DNA from: JAKFWI01 sp031398975
Lineage (GTDB): Bacteria; Pseudomonadota; Alphaproteobacteria; Caulobacterales; Aquidulcibacteraceae
Reading direction: 5' to 3'
NCBI GenBank assembly: GCA_031398975.1
Contig: JANNOI010000008.1
Span: 88,372 to 152,371 of the forward strand
DNA: 64,000 nt
Shown here piece after piece: positions 56,058 to 64,000 of this stretch (position 1 is its first letter; every line of letters begins with the position of its first letter). The position numbers and the translations under genes are program-made. The notes beneath the pieces are model-generated. The model was not told the DNA's origin and did not search any database. It saw nothing but the letters and a program-made list of their open reading frames with translations.

Positions 56058-57869
56058 TCACAAAGTCGCGCACGCCTGCGCCAGCCACGCCTGCGCGGGG
56101 CCCTGAAGCTCCGGCCCGATCCGCTCCAGCACCTGCGCGTGATAAGCGTTGAGCCAGTCGCGCTCGGGCGCCGCGAGCAGCGCGGGGTCGATCAGGTGGC
56201 GGTCGATCGGGGCCAGGGTCAGCGTCTCGAAGCCCAGCATCTCCCGTTCCCCGCCCGCAATGGGCGCCGCCGGCGTGACGACCTGGAGGTTTTCGATGCG
56301 GATGCCGAAGGCCCCTGTTTTGTAATAACCGGGCTCGTTGGACACGATCATGCCCGGCTGGAGCGCCACGCCATTGGCGGCCTTGGAGATGCGATGGGGG
56401 CCTTCGTGCACGCCAAGATAGGAGCCCACCCCGTGGCCCGTGCCATGATCGTAATCGAGGCCGGCCATCCAGAGCGGCGCGCGCGCCAGCGCATCGAGCT
56501 GATGCCCGGTCGTGCCCTTCGGGAAGCGGATGCGCGCCAGCGCGATGTGGCCCTTCAGCACCAGCGTGAAGGCGCGGCGCATCTCCGCGCTGGGTTCCCC
56601 GATTGCTATGGTGCGGGTGACGTCGGTGGTGCCGTCAAGATATTGGCCCCCGGAATCGACCAGGAACAGCGATCCGGGTTCCAGCAGGCGGTTGCTGGCG
56701 GTGCTGACGCGGTAATGCACGATCGCCCCGTTCGCGCCCGCGCCGGTGATGCTGTCGAACGACAAATCCTTTAGCGCGCCGGTGGCGACGCGGAAGGCTT
56801 CCAGCGTCTCGCACGCCTCGATCTCGCTGACCCGGCCTCCGGGCGCCGCCCCATCGAGCCAGTGCAAAAAGCGCGAGAGCGCCGCCCCGTCCCGCCGGTG
56901 GGCGATGCGGGCGTTTTCGACTTCCACGGCGTTCTTGCAGGCGCGCGGGAGGATGGTCGGGTCCGGGCCGGGCGCGATCGCGGCGCCGGCGGCCTCCAGC
57001 GCCTCGAAATGCCAGGCCGAGGCCGAGGCCGGATCGAGGCGCACCCGCTTGCCCTTGAGTTCTGCGAACGCCGCCTCGAGCGCCTCGGGAGGGCGCAGCG
57101 AAACCTCGTTGCCGAGCCAAGCGCGCAGATCGTCGCCCGCTTTCGCCGGATCGAGGAACAGATCGGCCCGGCCGTCCGCGTGGAGGATCGCCTGGCCGAG
57201 CGGCAGGGGCGTGGCCTTCACATCGCCGCCGCGGATGTTGAACAGCCAGGCAAGCGCGGCGGGCGCTGCGAGCACGGCCGCGTCCGCCCCGCCGGCGCGT
57301 AGCGCCTCGCCGAGGCGGCGGCGCTTGTCCCCCGCGCTTTCGCCGGCGAAGGCGAGCGGATGGGGCGTCACGGGCGCGGCCGGCAGGGGCGGGCGGTCCT
57401 CCCAGAGGCCGTCGATCGGGTTGGGCGCGACGGGGGAAAGGCTCGCCCCCGCGGCGGCGGCGGCGGCGGCGAGCTTGGACAGCCCGTCCGGGCTCAGGAG
57501 CTTCGGGTCGTAGCCGATGCGCGCGCCGGCTGAAGCGTGCTCTGAGAGCCAGGCGCCGGGCCCCCCCTCCATTAAATCGGCCAGCGCGAACAGGCCGGTA
57601 TCCACCTGCGTGCGCGCCTGGAGGGTGTAGCGGCCATCGACGAACAGGGCGGCCTTGTCCCCGAGCACGATCGCAACGCCGGCCGAGCCGGTGAAACCGG
57701 TGAGCCAGGCCAGCCGGTCGAGGGCGGGGGGGACATATTCGTTCTGGTACTCGTCCTCGTGGGGGACGATGAAGCCGTCGAGCCCGAGCCCCGCGAGCGC
57801 GCCCCGCAGCAGCGGCAGATGCGCCCGGCCAAGCGCGGGCCCGCCCTGCTCCTCAAACGTCTGGTACAT
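56058..57869 (-). CDS. Xaa-Pro aminopeptidase (aminopeptidase P, M24B)
   Basis: Metallopeptidase removing N-terminal residues before proline. 603 residues: two creatinase-like N-terminal domains (from LRGALAGLGLDGFIVPHEDEYQNEY) and a C-terminal pita-bread domain. Dinuclear metal ligands are visible as the Asp of LVDSGGQY, Asp of GTTDVTRT, His in GTGHGVGSYLGVHEGP, Glu in SNEPGYY and Glu in FETLTLAP. The three-domain form is like the eukaryotic XPNPEP1. No signal peptide, so cytosolic. Confidence 0.93.
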   Translation of the reverse strand: MYQTFEEQGGPALGRAHLPLLRGALAGLGLDGFIVPHEDEYQNEYVPPALDRLAWLTGFTGSAGVAIVLGDKAALFVDGRYTLQARTQVDTGLFALADLMEGGPGAWLSEHASAGARIGYDPKLLSPDGLSKLAAAAAAAGASLSPVAPNPIDGLWEDRPPLPAAPVTPHPLAFAGESAGDKRRRLGEALRAGGADAAVLAAPAALAWLFNIRGGDVKATPLPLGQAILHADGRADLFLDPAKAGDDLRAWLGNEVSLRPPEALEAAFAELKGKRVRLDPASASAWHFEALEAAGAAIAPGPDPTILPRACKNAVEVENARIAHRRDGAALSRFLHWLDGAAPGGRVSEIEACETLEAFRVATGALKDLSFDSITGAGANGAIVHYRVSTASNRLLEPGSLFLVDSGGQYLDGTTDVTRTIAIGEPSAEMRRAFTLVLKGHIALARIRFPKGTTGHQLDALARAPLWMAGLDYDHGTGHGVGSYLGVHEGPHRISKAANGVALQPGMIVSNEPGYYKTGAFGIRIENLQVVTPAAPIAGGEREMLGFETLTLAPIDRHLIDPALLAAPERDWLNAYHAQVLERIGPELQGPAQAWLAQACATL

Positions 57870-57918
57870 GCTCCAGAAATAGCCCCCCCGCCCCGCGCGC
57901 GCAATTCGCCGGCCCGGT

Positions 57919-58779
57919 TCAGCGGGCGAGCGGCCGCCGCCAGACCAGCGTCGACCAGGCCTCCAGGCGTATGCGGCGGGAAAGGTGCAGGTTCCGGCTG
58001 GAATAGGCGAGGCGGATCAGGGGCTCCTGGGTGGTGAGCAGGCCGGACAGGACAAGTGTCCCGCCCGGGGCCACCGCGCCGGCGATCGGGCCGGCCATGG
58101 CGATCAGCGGGCGCATCAGGATGTTGGCGAACACGAGATCATAGGCGGGGCCCGCCGCCCGCGCCGCTTTCGCGCCATCCATCGCCCGCACCCGCACCCG
58201 CGCGCCCACCCGGTTGTTGGCGACATTGACGGCGGCGATCTCCGCCGCGCGGGGATCGATCTCCACCGCCAGCGATCGCGCCCCCGTAAGCGCCGCCGCG
58301 ATCGCCAAGACGCCCGAGCCCGCGCCCAGATCGAGGCAGCGGCGCACGCGCCGCCGCGCCAGCACGTGCTCCAGCGCCAGCAGGCAGCCTCTCGTGGTGC
58401 CGTGATGGCCGGTGCCGAACGCCTCGCTCGCCTCGATCCAGATCGGCTTCGGCCCCCGCCGCGCCTGCGCCAGCGCGTGCGCCCCCGCCACCACGAAGCG
58501 CCCGGCCCGCACCGGCGGCAGCCCATCGAGCGACATCGCCACCCAATCGGCGTCCTTCACCGGCTCGATCCGCGCCGCAAGCGCGGGGAAGTGCGCCGCC
58601 AGGAGATCCTGGAGGGCCGCCCCGTCCGCCGCCTCCTCGACATACGCCTCCAGGCGGAAGCGCCCCGCGCCCTCCTCGAACCAGGAGACGGCGTCGGCGG
58701 GGTTGGGGTCGAGCGTATCGATCAGGGCCGCCGCGGCCTGGATCGTCGAGGCTTCGCCCAGCGCGGTCAGAATGAACAT
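57919..58779 (-). CDS. prmA: Ribosomal protein L11 methyltransferase
   Basis: SAM-dependent methylation of ribosomal protein L11. 286 residues. The N-terminal substrate-recognition domain leads to a class I methyltransferase with EAFGTGHHGTTRGCL, CLDLGAGSGVLAIAAA (motif I), DPRAAEIAAVNVANN, and FANILMRPLIAMA followed by GGTLVLSGLL, all PrmA signatures. It ends 50 bases before the aminopeptidase P start in the same direction and is probably co-transcribed. Confidence 0.94.
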   Translation of the reverse strand: MFILTALGEASTIQAAAALIDTLDPNPADAVSWFEEGAGRFRLEAYVEEAADGAALQDLLAAHFPALAARIEPVKDADWVAMSLDGLPPVRAGRFVVAGAHALAQARRGPKPIWIEASEAFGTGHHGTTRGCLLALEHVLARRRVRRCLDLGAGSGVLAIAAALTGARSLAVEIDPRAAEIAAVNVANNRVGARVRVRAMDGAKAARAAGPAYDLVFANILMRPLIAMAGPIAGAVAPGGTLVLSGLLTTQEPLIRLAYSSRNLHLSRRIRLEAWSTLVWRRPLAR

Positions 58780-58856
58780 CGGAGCCTTTAGCCTTGCCGG
58801 CGCGCGCCCTTCAAGGGCGGCCTTGCGCGAAAGCCTTGGGCGGCCGATTTTGCGCC

Positions 58857-59075
58857 ATGCCGAAATTGGTCAAACGATCGCTCCAGCTGGCCGGGCACGC
58901 GACGTCCCTGGCGCTGGAGGAGGCGTTCTGGGAGGCGCTGGAAGCGGCGGCGGCTGTGCGCGGCCTGCCGCTGACGGCGCTGGTGGGCGAGATCGACGCT
59001 GTCCGCGCCGAAGGCGGCGGGGGATCGCTCGCGTCCGCCTGCCGGGTCTATGCGCTCCGCGTCGCGCGGGAATGA
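58857..59075 (+). CDS. Ribbon-helix-helix domain protein (RHH_4-like)
   Basis: A 72-residue protein, PKLVKRSLQLAGHATSLALE then EEAFWEALEAAAAVRGLPL and SLASACRVYALRVARE, the form of the small alphaproteobacterial ribbon-helix-helix family. The N-terminal strand KRSLQLAGH would contact DNA or serve as a protein interface. Probably a transcriptional regulator of unknown target. ATG 58857 matches the family start. Confidence 0.83.
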   Translation: MPKLVKRSLQLAGHATSLALEEAFWEALEAAAAVRGLPLTALVGEIDAVRAEGGGGSLASACRVYALRVARE

Positions 59076-59090
59076 GCCGGGTGGGGACGG

Positions 59091-59327
59091 TCAGGGTGCG
59101 CCGGGCGGCGGGGCTGCGGGCAGGTCGGGGCGGGGCGTGGGGGCCTCCGGCGGGGCCACGCCCGGGGGCTGAAGCGTGGTGTCGAGGCGCGGCGCCGGCG
59201 GGGCGCTGGGATCGCCGCGCAGCAGCAGAAAGCCCACGAGCAGAGCCCCCACCACCAGCGCGCCCACCAGCACGGCCGCCCATACCGACGCTTTTGAGCC
59301 CGACCCTTTGCGTCCTGCTTCGGCCAT
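59091..59327 (-). CDS. Small membrane protein with Pro-rich tail
   Basis: 78 residues: a basic N-terminus (MAEAGRKGSGSKAS), one transmembrane helix (about 15-36) and a Pro/Ala-rich periplasmic tail. No family recognised. It lies antisense in the gap between the ribbon-helix-helix gene and uvrD. Such low-complexity frames can be chance, so support is moderate. Confidence 0.5.
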   Translation of the reverse strand: MAEAGRKGSGSKASVWAAVLVGALVVGALLVGFLLLRGDPSAPPAPRLDTTLQPPGVAPPEAPTPRPDLPAAPPPGAP

Positions 59328-59455
59328 GGCATGCGCTCCGTTCCCGATCGCTCCGCACCGCTGAACCGGGCGCCGCGCGCTTGGGTTCCCCGCCAGCCGC
59401 TGTGCGCCTACCTTAATCCGTTCCTGCTTCGTGCTAGATTAACCCGCGAATCGCC

Positions 59456-61918
59456 ATGACCGACCCAGCACTCCCGCCCCCGCCGCTTCCCCCCGCCCGC
59501 CCCGCGCGCCCGATCTCGGAGCAGGCCCGCGCGGCGGCGCCGTATCTTGAGGGTCTCAATCGCGAGCAGCGCGAGGCGGCCGAAACGCTGGACGGCCCGC
59601 TCCTGGTGCTGGCGGGCGCCGGCACGGGCAAGACGCGGGTGCTCACCACCCGGCTTGCGCACATCCTCGCCACCGGCCGGGCCAAGGCCTGGCAGATCCT
59701 GGCGGTGACCTTCACCAACAAGGCCGCGCGCGAGATGCGCGAGCGGATCGGGCGGCTGCTCGGGCCCGGCGCGGAGGGGCTCCAATGGCTGGGCACGTTC
59801 CATTCGATCTCGGCCCTGATCCTGCGTCGCCACGCCGAGCTTGTGGGCCTGAAATCGACCTTCACCATCCTCGACACCGACGACCAGATCCGCCTGCTGC
59901 GCCAGATCATCGAGGCCGAGGGCCTGGACGAAAAGCGCTGGACCGCGCGCGCGCTCGCGGGGCTGATCGATAGCTGGAAGAACCGCGCGCTGACGCCCGC
60001 AAATGTCCCCAGGGACGAAGCCCAGGCGTTCGGGGAAGGGCGCGGCGGCAAGCTCTACGCCACCTATCAGGCCCGCCTGCAAATCCTCAACGCCTGCGAT
60101 TTCGGGGATCTGCTGCTGCACGTGATCGCGCTGTTCCAGCGCAACCCGGACCTGCTCGGCGAATACCACAGGAAGCTCCGCTACCTGATGGTCGACGAAT
60201 ACCAGGACACCAATGTCGCCCAATATCTGTGGCTGCGCCTGCTCGCCCAGCGCGCCCCGGGGGAGGCGGCCAATCTCTGCGTGGTGGGCGATGACGATCA
60301 GAGCATCTATGGCTGGCGCGGCGCGGAGGTGGACAACATCCTGCGCTTCGAGCGCGACTTTCCGGGCGCCAAAGTGGTCCGGCTGGAGCGCAATTACCGC
60401 TCGAAAGGCCATATCCTCGCCGCCGCCTCCGGGCTGATCGCGGCCAACACGGCGCGGCTCGGCAAGACGCTCTGGACGGAGGATGAGCGCGGGGACCGCG
60501 TGAAGGTGCGCGGCGTCTGGGACGGGGAAGCCGAAGCGCGCCTGGTGGCCGACGATATCGAGCACTGGATGACCGGCGCGGGCGGGCGGCGCTATGCGCA
60601 ATGCGCGGTGCTGGTGCGCGCGGCCTGGCAGATGCGGGCGTTCGAGGAACGCTTCCTGATGCTGAAAATCCCCTACAAGGTGATCGGCGGCCCCCGCTTC
60701 TTCGAGCGCGCCGAGGTGCGCGACGCGCACGCCTATCTGCGCCTGATCCGCTCCGAGGAGGACGATCTCGCCTTCGAACGCATCCTCAACACCCCCAAGC
60801 GCGGCCTGGGCGAAGGGGCGTTGCAGAAGCTCCACCAGGCCGCGGGCGCGCCGCCCGCGCGCGCCGCGCCCGCCTATGGGGGGCCGCTCTTCGATTCCGA
60901 GACCGGCGAGATCGCCGCCGAGGCCGGCCCGCCCCCGTCCGGGCGCTATCGCAGCCTGTTCGCGGCCGCGCGGATCCTTGCGGAGAGCGACGCGCTAGGC
61001 GTGCGCCCGCGCGCGGCGCTGCGCGCGCTGACGGCGGATTTCGACCGCTGGCGCGAACGCGCCGGCGTGATCGGCCATATCGACCTCGCCGAGATCGTGC
61101 TCGACGAAAGCGGCTATGCGGACATGCTGCGCAACGACAAATCCCCCACCGCGCAGACCAAACTTGAAAACCTGAAGGAACTCGTCCGCTCCATGGGCCA
61201 GTTCGATAGCCTCGCGGCCTATCTCGAACATGTCCAACTCGTGCTCGATATCGAGGCCGAGGACGGAGGCGACCAGGTTCATATCTCCACCCTGCACGCG
61301 GCGAAGGGGCTGGAATGGCCGCTCGTGTTTCTGCCGGGCTGGGAGGAGGAGGTGTTTCCGTCCAAGCGCGCGATCGATGAAAGCGGGCAGAAGGCGCTGG
61401 AGGAGGAGCGGCGCCTGGCCTATGTGGGCCTTACCCGCGCGCGGGAAAGCGCGCGCATCTCGTTCGCGGCCAACCGCCAGATCTATGGCCGCTGGCAAAG
61501 CGTCATGCCGTCCCGCTTCATCGATGAATTGCCGGAGGCCGATGTCGATGCAGTGTCCGAGACGGGCTACCAGATCGGCGGCGCGGCCGAAGGCGGTGGC
61601 TCCCGGTTCGACGCGCTCGAGCCCGCGGCGGGGTTCCGATCCGGCTATGACAGCCCCGGCTGGAAGCGCGCCCAGGAGCGCGGCGGCTGGGGCGCCGGCG
61701 GCAAGGGACGCCCCCCGACGGTGGAAGGCGAGGCGCGCCTGCTCGCCAAGTCCGGCCCCGAGGATGCCCGCTTCGCGCGGGGCGCGCGGGTGTTCCACGA
61801 CAAGTTCGGCTACGGCAAGGTGCTCGCGGTGGAGGGCGCAAAGCTCACCGTCTCGTTCGACAAGGCCGGCGAGAAGCGAGTGATCGACAGCTTCCTGAAA
61901 GCGGCCGACGCGGCCTGA
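59456..61918 (+). CDS. uvrD: ATP-dependent DNA helicase II (UvrD/PcrA/Rep)
   Basis: Superfamily 1 helicase for repair and replication restart, 820 residues. Motifs: Q motif LNREQREAAE, Walker A LAGAGTGKTRVL, Ia VTFTNKAAREM, Walker B MVDEYQDTN, motif III DDDQSIYGWRGA, motif IV RLERNYRS, motif V STLHAAKGLEW and motif VI YVGLTRARE. The tail after residue 690 ends in the conserved Tudor-like FGYGKVLAVEGAKLTVSF segment. The name is shared among UvrD, PcrA and Rep. The tail favours UvrD/PcrA. Confidence 0.94.
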   Translation: MTDPALPPPPLPPARPARPISEQARAAAPYLEGLNREQREAAETLDGPLLVLAGAGTGKTRVLTTRLAHILATGRAKAWQILAVTFTNKAAREMRERIGRLLGPGAEGLQWLGTFHSISALILRRHAELVGLKSTFTILDTDDQIRLLRQIIEAEGLDEKRWTARALAGLIDSWKNRALTPANVPRDEAQAFGEGRGGKLYATYQARLQILNACDFGDLLLHVIALFQRNPDLLGEYHRKLRYLMVDEYQDTNVAQYLWLRLLAQRAPGEAANLCVVGDDDQSIYGWRGAEVDNILRFERDFPGAKVVRLERNYRSKGHILAAASGLIAANTARLGKTLWTEDERGDRVKVRGVWDGEAEARLVADDIEHWMTGAGGRRYAQCAVLVRAAWQMRAFEERFLMLKIPYKVIGGPRFFERAEVRDAHAYLRLIRSEEDDLAFERILNTPKRGLGEGALQKLHQAAGAPPARAAPAYGGPLFDSETGEIAAEAGPPPSGRYRSLFAAARILAESDALGVRPRAALRALTADFDRWRERAGVIGHIDLAEIVLDESGYADMLRNDKSPTAQTKLENLKELVRSMGQFDSLAAYLEHVQLVLDIEAEDGGDQVHISTLHAAKGLEWPLVFLPGWEEEVFPSKRAIDESGQKALEEERRLAYVGLTRARESARISFAANRQIYGRWQSVMPSRFIDELPEADVDAVSETGYQIGGAAEGGGSRFDALEPAAGFRSGYDSPGWKRAQERGGWGAGGKGRPPTVEGEARLLAKSGPEDARFARGARVFHDKFGYGKVLAVEGAKLTVSFDKAGEKRVIDSFLKAADAA

Positions 61919-61983
61919 CAGGCCGCCTGCCGCGTGAATGCAGGGGAGCGAAAGCGGCGGAAGAACCGGATTTCGGCGTGCCG

Positions 61984-62475
61984 CTAGGTCTTGTCCGCTC
62001 TTTTTCCAAAGGCCCCCGCCAGATCGCCTGCGAGGCCCAGCGCCTCGCGCCGGCGCAGGAACAGCAGCACCGCCGTCAAAACCCAGAGCGTCACGGCGGC
62101 TGCGAACAGCCCGCCCCCGTCCTGGTTCGGATCGATGCCGAGCGGGGTCCAGAGATGGAAATTGACCGCCCCGGCCATCACCAAAAAGCCCAGCGCCGCG
62201 CCCGCCGCCTGTAGCCGTCCCCGCCCGGGGAACAGTCCCGCCAGCAGCAGCGCCGAGGCCGCGAGCTCCGCCGTGCCGATCACATATTGGCTGAACAGCC
62301 CGGTATGGCCAAACAGGCCCGGCGCGCCGAAGGAGGCGGCCCACGCGTCGAGACGGCCGAATATTTCCTGCGTCTTGGGATGATCGGTGAATTTGTAGCG
62401 CAAGCTGTCCAGGAACACGCCGGCCCCGAACAGGGAAATGGCGGCGGGAAGCAGGGCCTTGGCTTTGGCGATCAT
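61984..62475 (-). CDS. DoxX-like membrane protein
   Basis: 163 residues with four predicted transmembrane helices (near 8-27, 66-87, 95-115, 125-147). The pattern (an FLDSLRYKFTDHP loop, then YVIGTAELAASALLLAGLF) matches DoxX/SURF4-like small membrane proteins of unclear role. ATG 62475 is preferred. An upstream in-frame TTG at 62496 lacks a ribosome-binding site, while AAGGGG lies before the ATG. Confidence 0.65.
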   Translation of the reverse strand: MIAKAKALLPAAISLFGAGVFLDSLRYKFTDHPKTQEIFGRLDAWAASFGAPGLFGHTGLFSQYVIGTAELAASALLLAGLFPGRGRLQAAGAALGFLVMAGAVNFHLWTPLGIDPNQDGGGLFAAAVTLWVLTAVLLFLRRREALGLAGDLAGAFGKRADKT

Positions 62476-62585
62476 GGCGCGCCCCTTCTTTTTCAATCAC
62501 TTGCTGCGTTGTTTCGCCGGGTTTGGCAACCGAAAGCGCGCGCGGGCGTTACCTGCGATCCGGCCGCACCGGCCCCGCGGATGGA

Positions 62586-63311
62586 ATGCTGATGAGCTAT
62601 TATCTCGGTCGCGCAACGCCCACGGCGCGCGACGCCCCGCTGCGCAGGCAGTTCGAGGCCTTCATCCGCGCCCGCGCCTATCCCTGCGTCGGCGCCAAGG
62701 CCGCGCTCGCCCAGGATGGGCTCACCCTGCTGATCGGGCGCGACATCCGCTCGGCCTGGGACGATCTGCGCCTGCACGAGGAATTGCGCCGCTTCGTGGA
62801 GCGCACGGGGCCGAGGCCCGCTCTGTTCACGAGCTTTGCGATGATCTTCCGCCAGCCGGTCGACCTCACGGAGGAGGCGTTCGAGCGCCACCTCTGGGCC
62901 CGCCTGCAATCGCTGCACGACAAGGACCGCTGGCGCGGCTTCCGCTACGACCCCGCCGTGGCGGCCGATCCGGCCTCTCCCCATTTCGGCTTCAGCGTGG
63001 CGGGCAAGGGGTTCTTCATCGTGGGCCTTCATCCGCGCGCCAGCCGCCGCGCGCGCCGCTTCCACGCCCCCACGATCGTGTTCAACCTGCATGACCAGTT
63101 CGTGCAGCTGCGCGAAGAGGGGCGGTACCAGAAATTGCGCGGCTCGATCCTGGGGCGGGACAGGGCGTTCAGCGGCTCCGTCAACCCGATGCTCGCCGTA
63201 CACGGACAAAGTTCGGAAGCGCGCCAATATAGCGGCCGGCGTCTGGATGCGGACTGGCGCTGCCCGTTCCACGCGAAAATCGATGCTGAAGCCGGCGCCG
63301 ATGCGGATTGA
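62586..63311 (+). CDS. GntA/YqcI-YcgG family haem-dependent N-hydroxylase-like protein
   Basis: About 241 residues. YPCVGAKAALAQDGLTLL near the N-terminus, TSFAMIFRQPVDLTEEAFE, HPRASRRARRF, VFNLHDQF, RDRAFSGSVNPML and ARQYSGR with CPFHA at the end match the YqcI/YcgG family. Characterised relatives use haem to N-hydroxylate guanidine groups (GntA in guanitoxin and DcsA in D-cycloserine synthesis). The substrate here is unknown. ATG 62592 is an equally good start. It overlaps the following DUF1989 gene by about 11 bases, so the pair is an operon. Confidence 0.82.
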   Translation: MLMSYYLGRATPTARDAPLRRQFEAFIRARAYPCVGAKAALAQDGLTLLIGRDIRSAWDDLRLHEELRRFVERTGPRPALFTSFAMIFRQPVDLTEEAFERHLWARLQSLHDKDRWRGFRYDPAVAADPASPHFGFSVAGKGFFIVGLHPRASRRARRFHAPTIVFNLHDQFVQLREEGRYQKLRGSILGRDRAFSGSVNPMLAVHGQSSEARQYSGRRLDADWRCPFHAKIDAEAGADAD

Positions 63312-63888
63312 GATCCCCCCGCGCAGCGGAACCGCGTTCTCGCTGGCCGCCGGCCAGGCGCTCAAGATCATCGATCCGGAGGGCCAGCAGGTCGCCGATC
63401 TCGTGGCCTTCAACGCCGCAGACACGCGCGAGGCGCTGTCCTCCGGGCGCACCCTCGATTATCTGAGCCGCCTTTTGATCCGCGAGGGCGATGCGCTCTT
63501 CTCCAACCGCAGCAACGAGATGCTGGACGTGGTGGAAGACACGGTGGGCCGGCATGACTTCCTGCTCGCGCCCTGCTCGGCGGAGATGTTTGCGCGCCTC
63601 TACGGAGAAAAAGCGCCCCATCGCGGCTGCTTCGGCAATCTGGCGGCGGCGCTCGCGCCCTATGGCATAGGCGCCGACCAGATTCCGGTGGCCTTCAATG
63701 TCTTTATGAACGTGGCGGTGGACGGGGAGAGCGGCGCGCTCGAGGTCCTGCCGCCGCTGAGCCGGCCGGGGGACCATCTAACCATCCGTGCACGGATGGA
63801 TCTGGTGATCGGCCTGACGGCGTGCTCGGCCGGGCTCAGCAACAATTTCGCCTTCAAGCCGATCCTCTACGAGGTGCTGGGCGGCTAG
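63301..63888 (+). CDS. DUF1989 (urea carboxylase-associated) family protein
   Basis: 195 residues: IEIPPRSGTAFSLAAGQAL, IDPEGQQVADLVAFNAAD, SRLLIREGDALFSNRSNEML, CSAEMF (a cysteine often kept in the family) and a C-terminal DLVIGLTACSAGLSNN. Family members act next to urea carboxylase or as carboxyguanidine deiminases. Overlap with the GntA-like gene suggests a shared role in guanidine chemistry. ATG 63301 is used. ATG 63283 is possible. Confidence 0.82.
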   Translation: MRIEIPPRSGTAFSLAAGQALKIIDPEGQQVADLVAFNAADTREALSSGRTLDYLSRLLIREGDALFSNRSNEMLDVVEDTVGRHDFLLAPCSAEMFARLYGEKAPHRGCFGNLAAALAPYGIGADQIPVAFNVFMNVAVDGESGALEVLPPLSRPGDHLTIRARMDLVIGLTACSAGLSNNFAFKPILYEVLGG

Positions 63889-63934
63889 ACCGTTTCCCGA
63901 AAAGTGTTGCGCGGTTGTCGGACGAGAAACGGTC
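63888..63934. repeat. Intergenic inverted repeat with 9-bp arms
   Basis: GACCGTTTC (63888-63896) and GAAACGGTC (63926-63934) flank about 29 bases. It begins at the last base of the DUF1989 gene, where it could act as a terminator-like structure. Confidence 0.6.
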
Positions 63935-63952
63935 TAAACTTAAAGGGCAGAA

Positions 63953-63991
63953 CGGTTCTCGATTGGATTGATTCAATCCAATCGAGAACCG
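63953..63991. repeat. 39-bp near-perfect palindrome
   Basis: Perfect 19-bp arms, CGGTTCTCGATTGGATTGA and its complement, around a single T. It is much more AT-rich than the local sequence. Near the window end with no gene visible beyond it. It resembles dispersed repeats of alphaproteobacteria or a protein-binding palindrome. Confidence 0.8.
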
Positions 63992-64000
63992 CTCTAGGTG

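Overview
The window is GC-rich, coding-dense bacterial chromosome from an alphaproteobacterium. The evidence is the complete division and cell-wall (dcw) cluster with rnpB just upstream of mraZ, an FtsZ ending in an alphaproteobacterial-type C-terminal peptide, petABC for cytochrome bc1, a long AhcY, and dispersed palindromic repeats of the kind common in this class. A Caulobacterales, Hyphomonadaceae or Parvularculaceae-like host is my inference, not something the sequence proves.

Layout. (1) 1-14.5 kb, housekeeping: hemF, divergent petABC, mtnP, a hemerythrin-like protein, ettA, a small monooxygenase-like protein, thiC under a TPP riboswitch, ahcY with a 22-bp palindrome upstream, a NaChBac-type ion channel, a TerB/DnaJ protein and an AmpD-like amidase. 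(2) 14.5-26.3 kb: rnpB, then the tightly overlapping mraZ-rsmH-ftsL-ftsI-murE-murF-mraY-murD-ftsW-murG block. (3) 26.4-33.2 kb, an insertion between murG and murC: acyltransferase, membrane glucose dehydrogenase, Mpl-like ligase, peroxiredoxin and SDR. (4) murC alone at 33.3-34.7 kb. (5) 34.7-43 kb, a second insertion: a frameshifted Uma2 gene, a HAD phosphatase, a hybrid sensor kinase, an SGNH hydrolase, two glycosyltransferases, arfB and a YaiI-type protein. (6) 43-49.4 kb: murB, an antisense TIR-like membrane protein, ddl, ftsQ, ftsA, ftsZ. (7) 49.4-52.2 kb, an accessory island: a TIR-transmembrane-FGE/C-type-lectin protein split by an 8-C tract, an orphan TPP riboswitch and a 130-bp tandem array. 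(8) 52.2-64 kb: bamD, ligA, a lipoprotein, aminopeptidase P, prmA, a small ribbon-helix-helix protein, uvrD/pcrA, a DoxX-like membrane protein and a pair of genes encoding a GntA/YcgG-like haem enzyme and a DUF1989 protein.

How the genes work together. MurA-type precursors are carried through MurB, MurC, MurD, MurE, MurF and Ddl to MraY, MurG and the FtsW/FtsI synthase, while FtsQ, FtsL, FtsA and FtsZ organise the septum. The amidase and the Mpl-like ligase suggest peptidoglycan turnover. The most unusual part is region 7. There the segment between ftsZ and bamD, where lpxC is normally found in this class, instead holds a TIR-FGE protein whose C-terminal segment resembles the variable region of diversity-generating retroelement (DGR) targets. 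Its reading frame depends on a homopolymer, and a TPP riboswitch with no gene under it lies just downstream.
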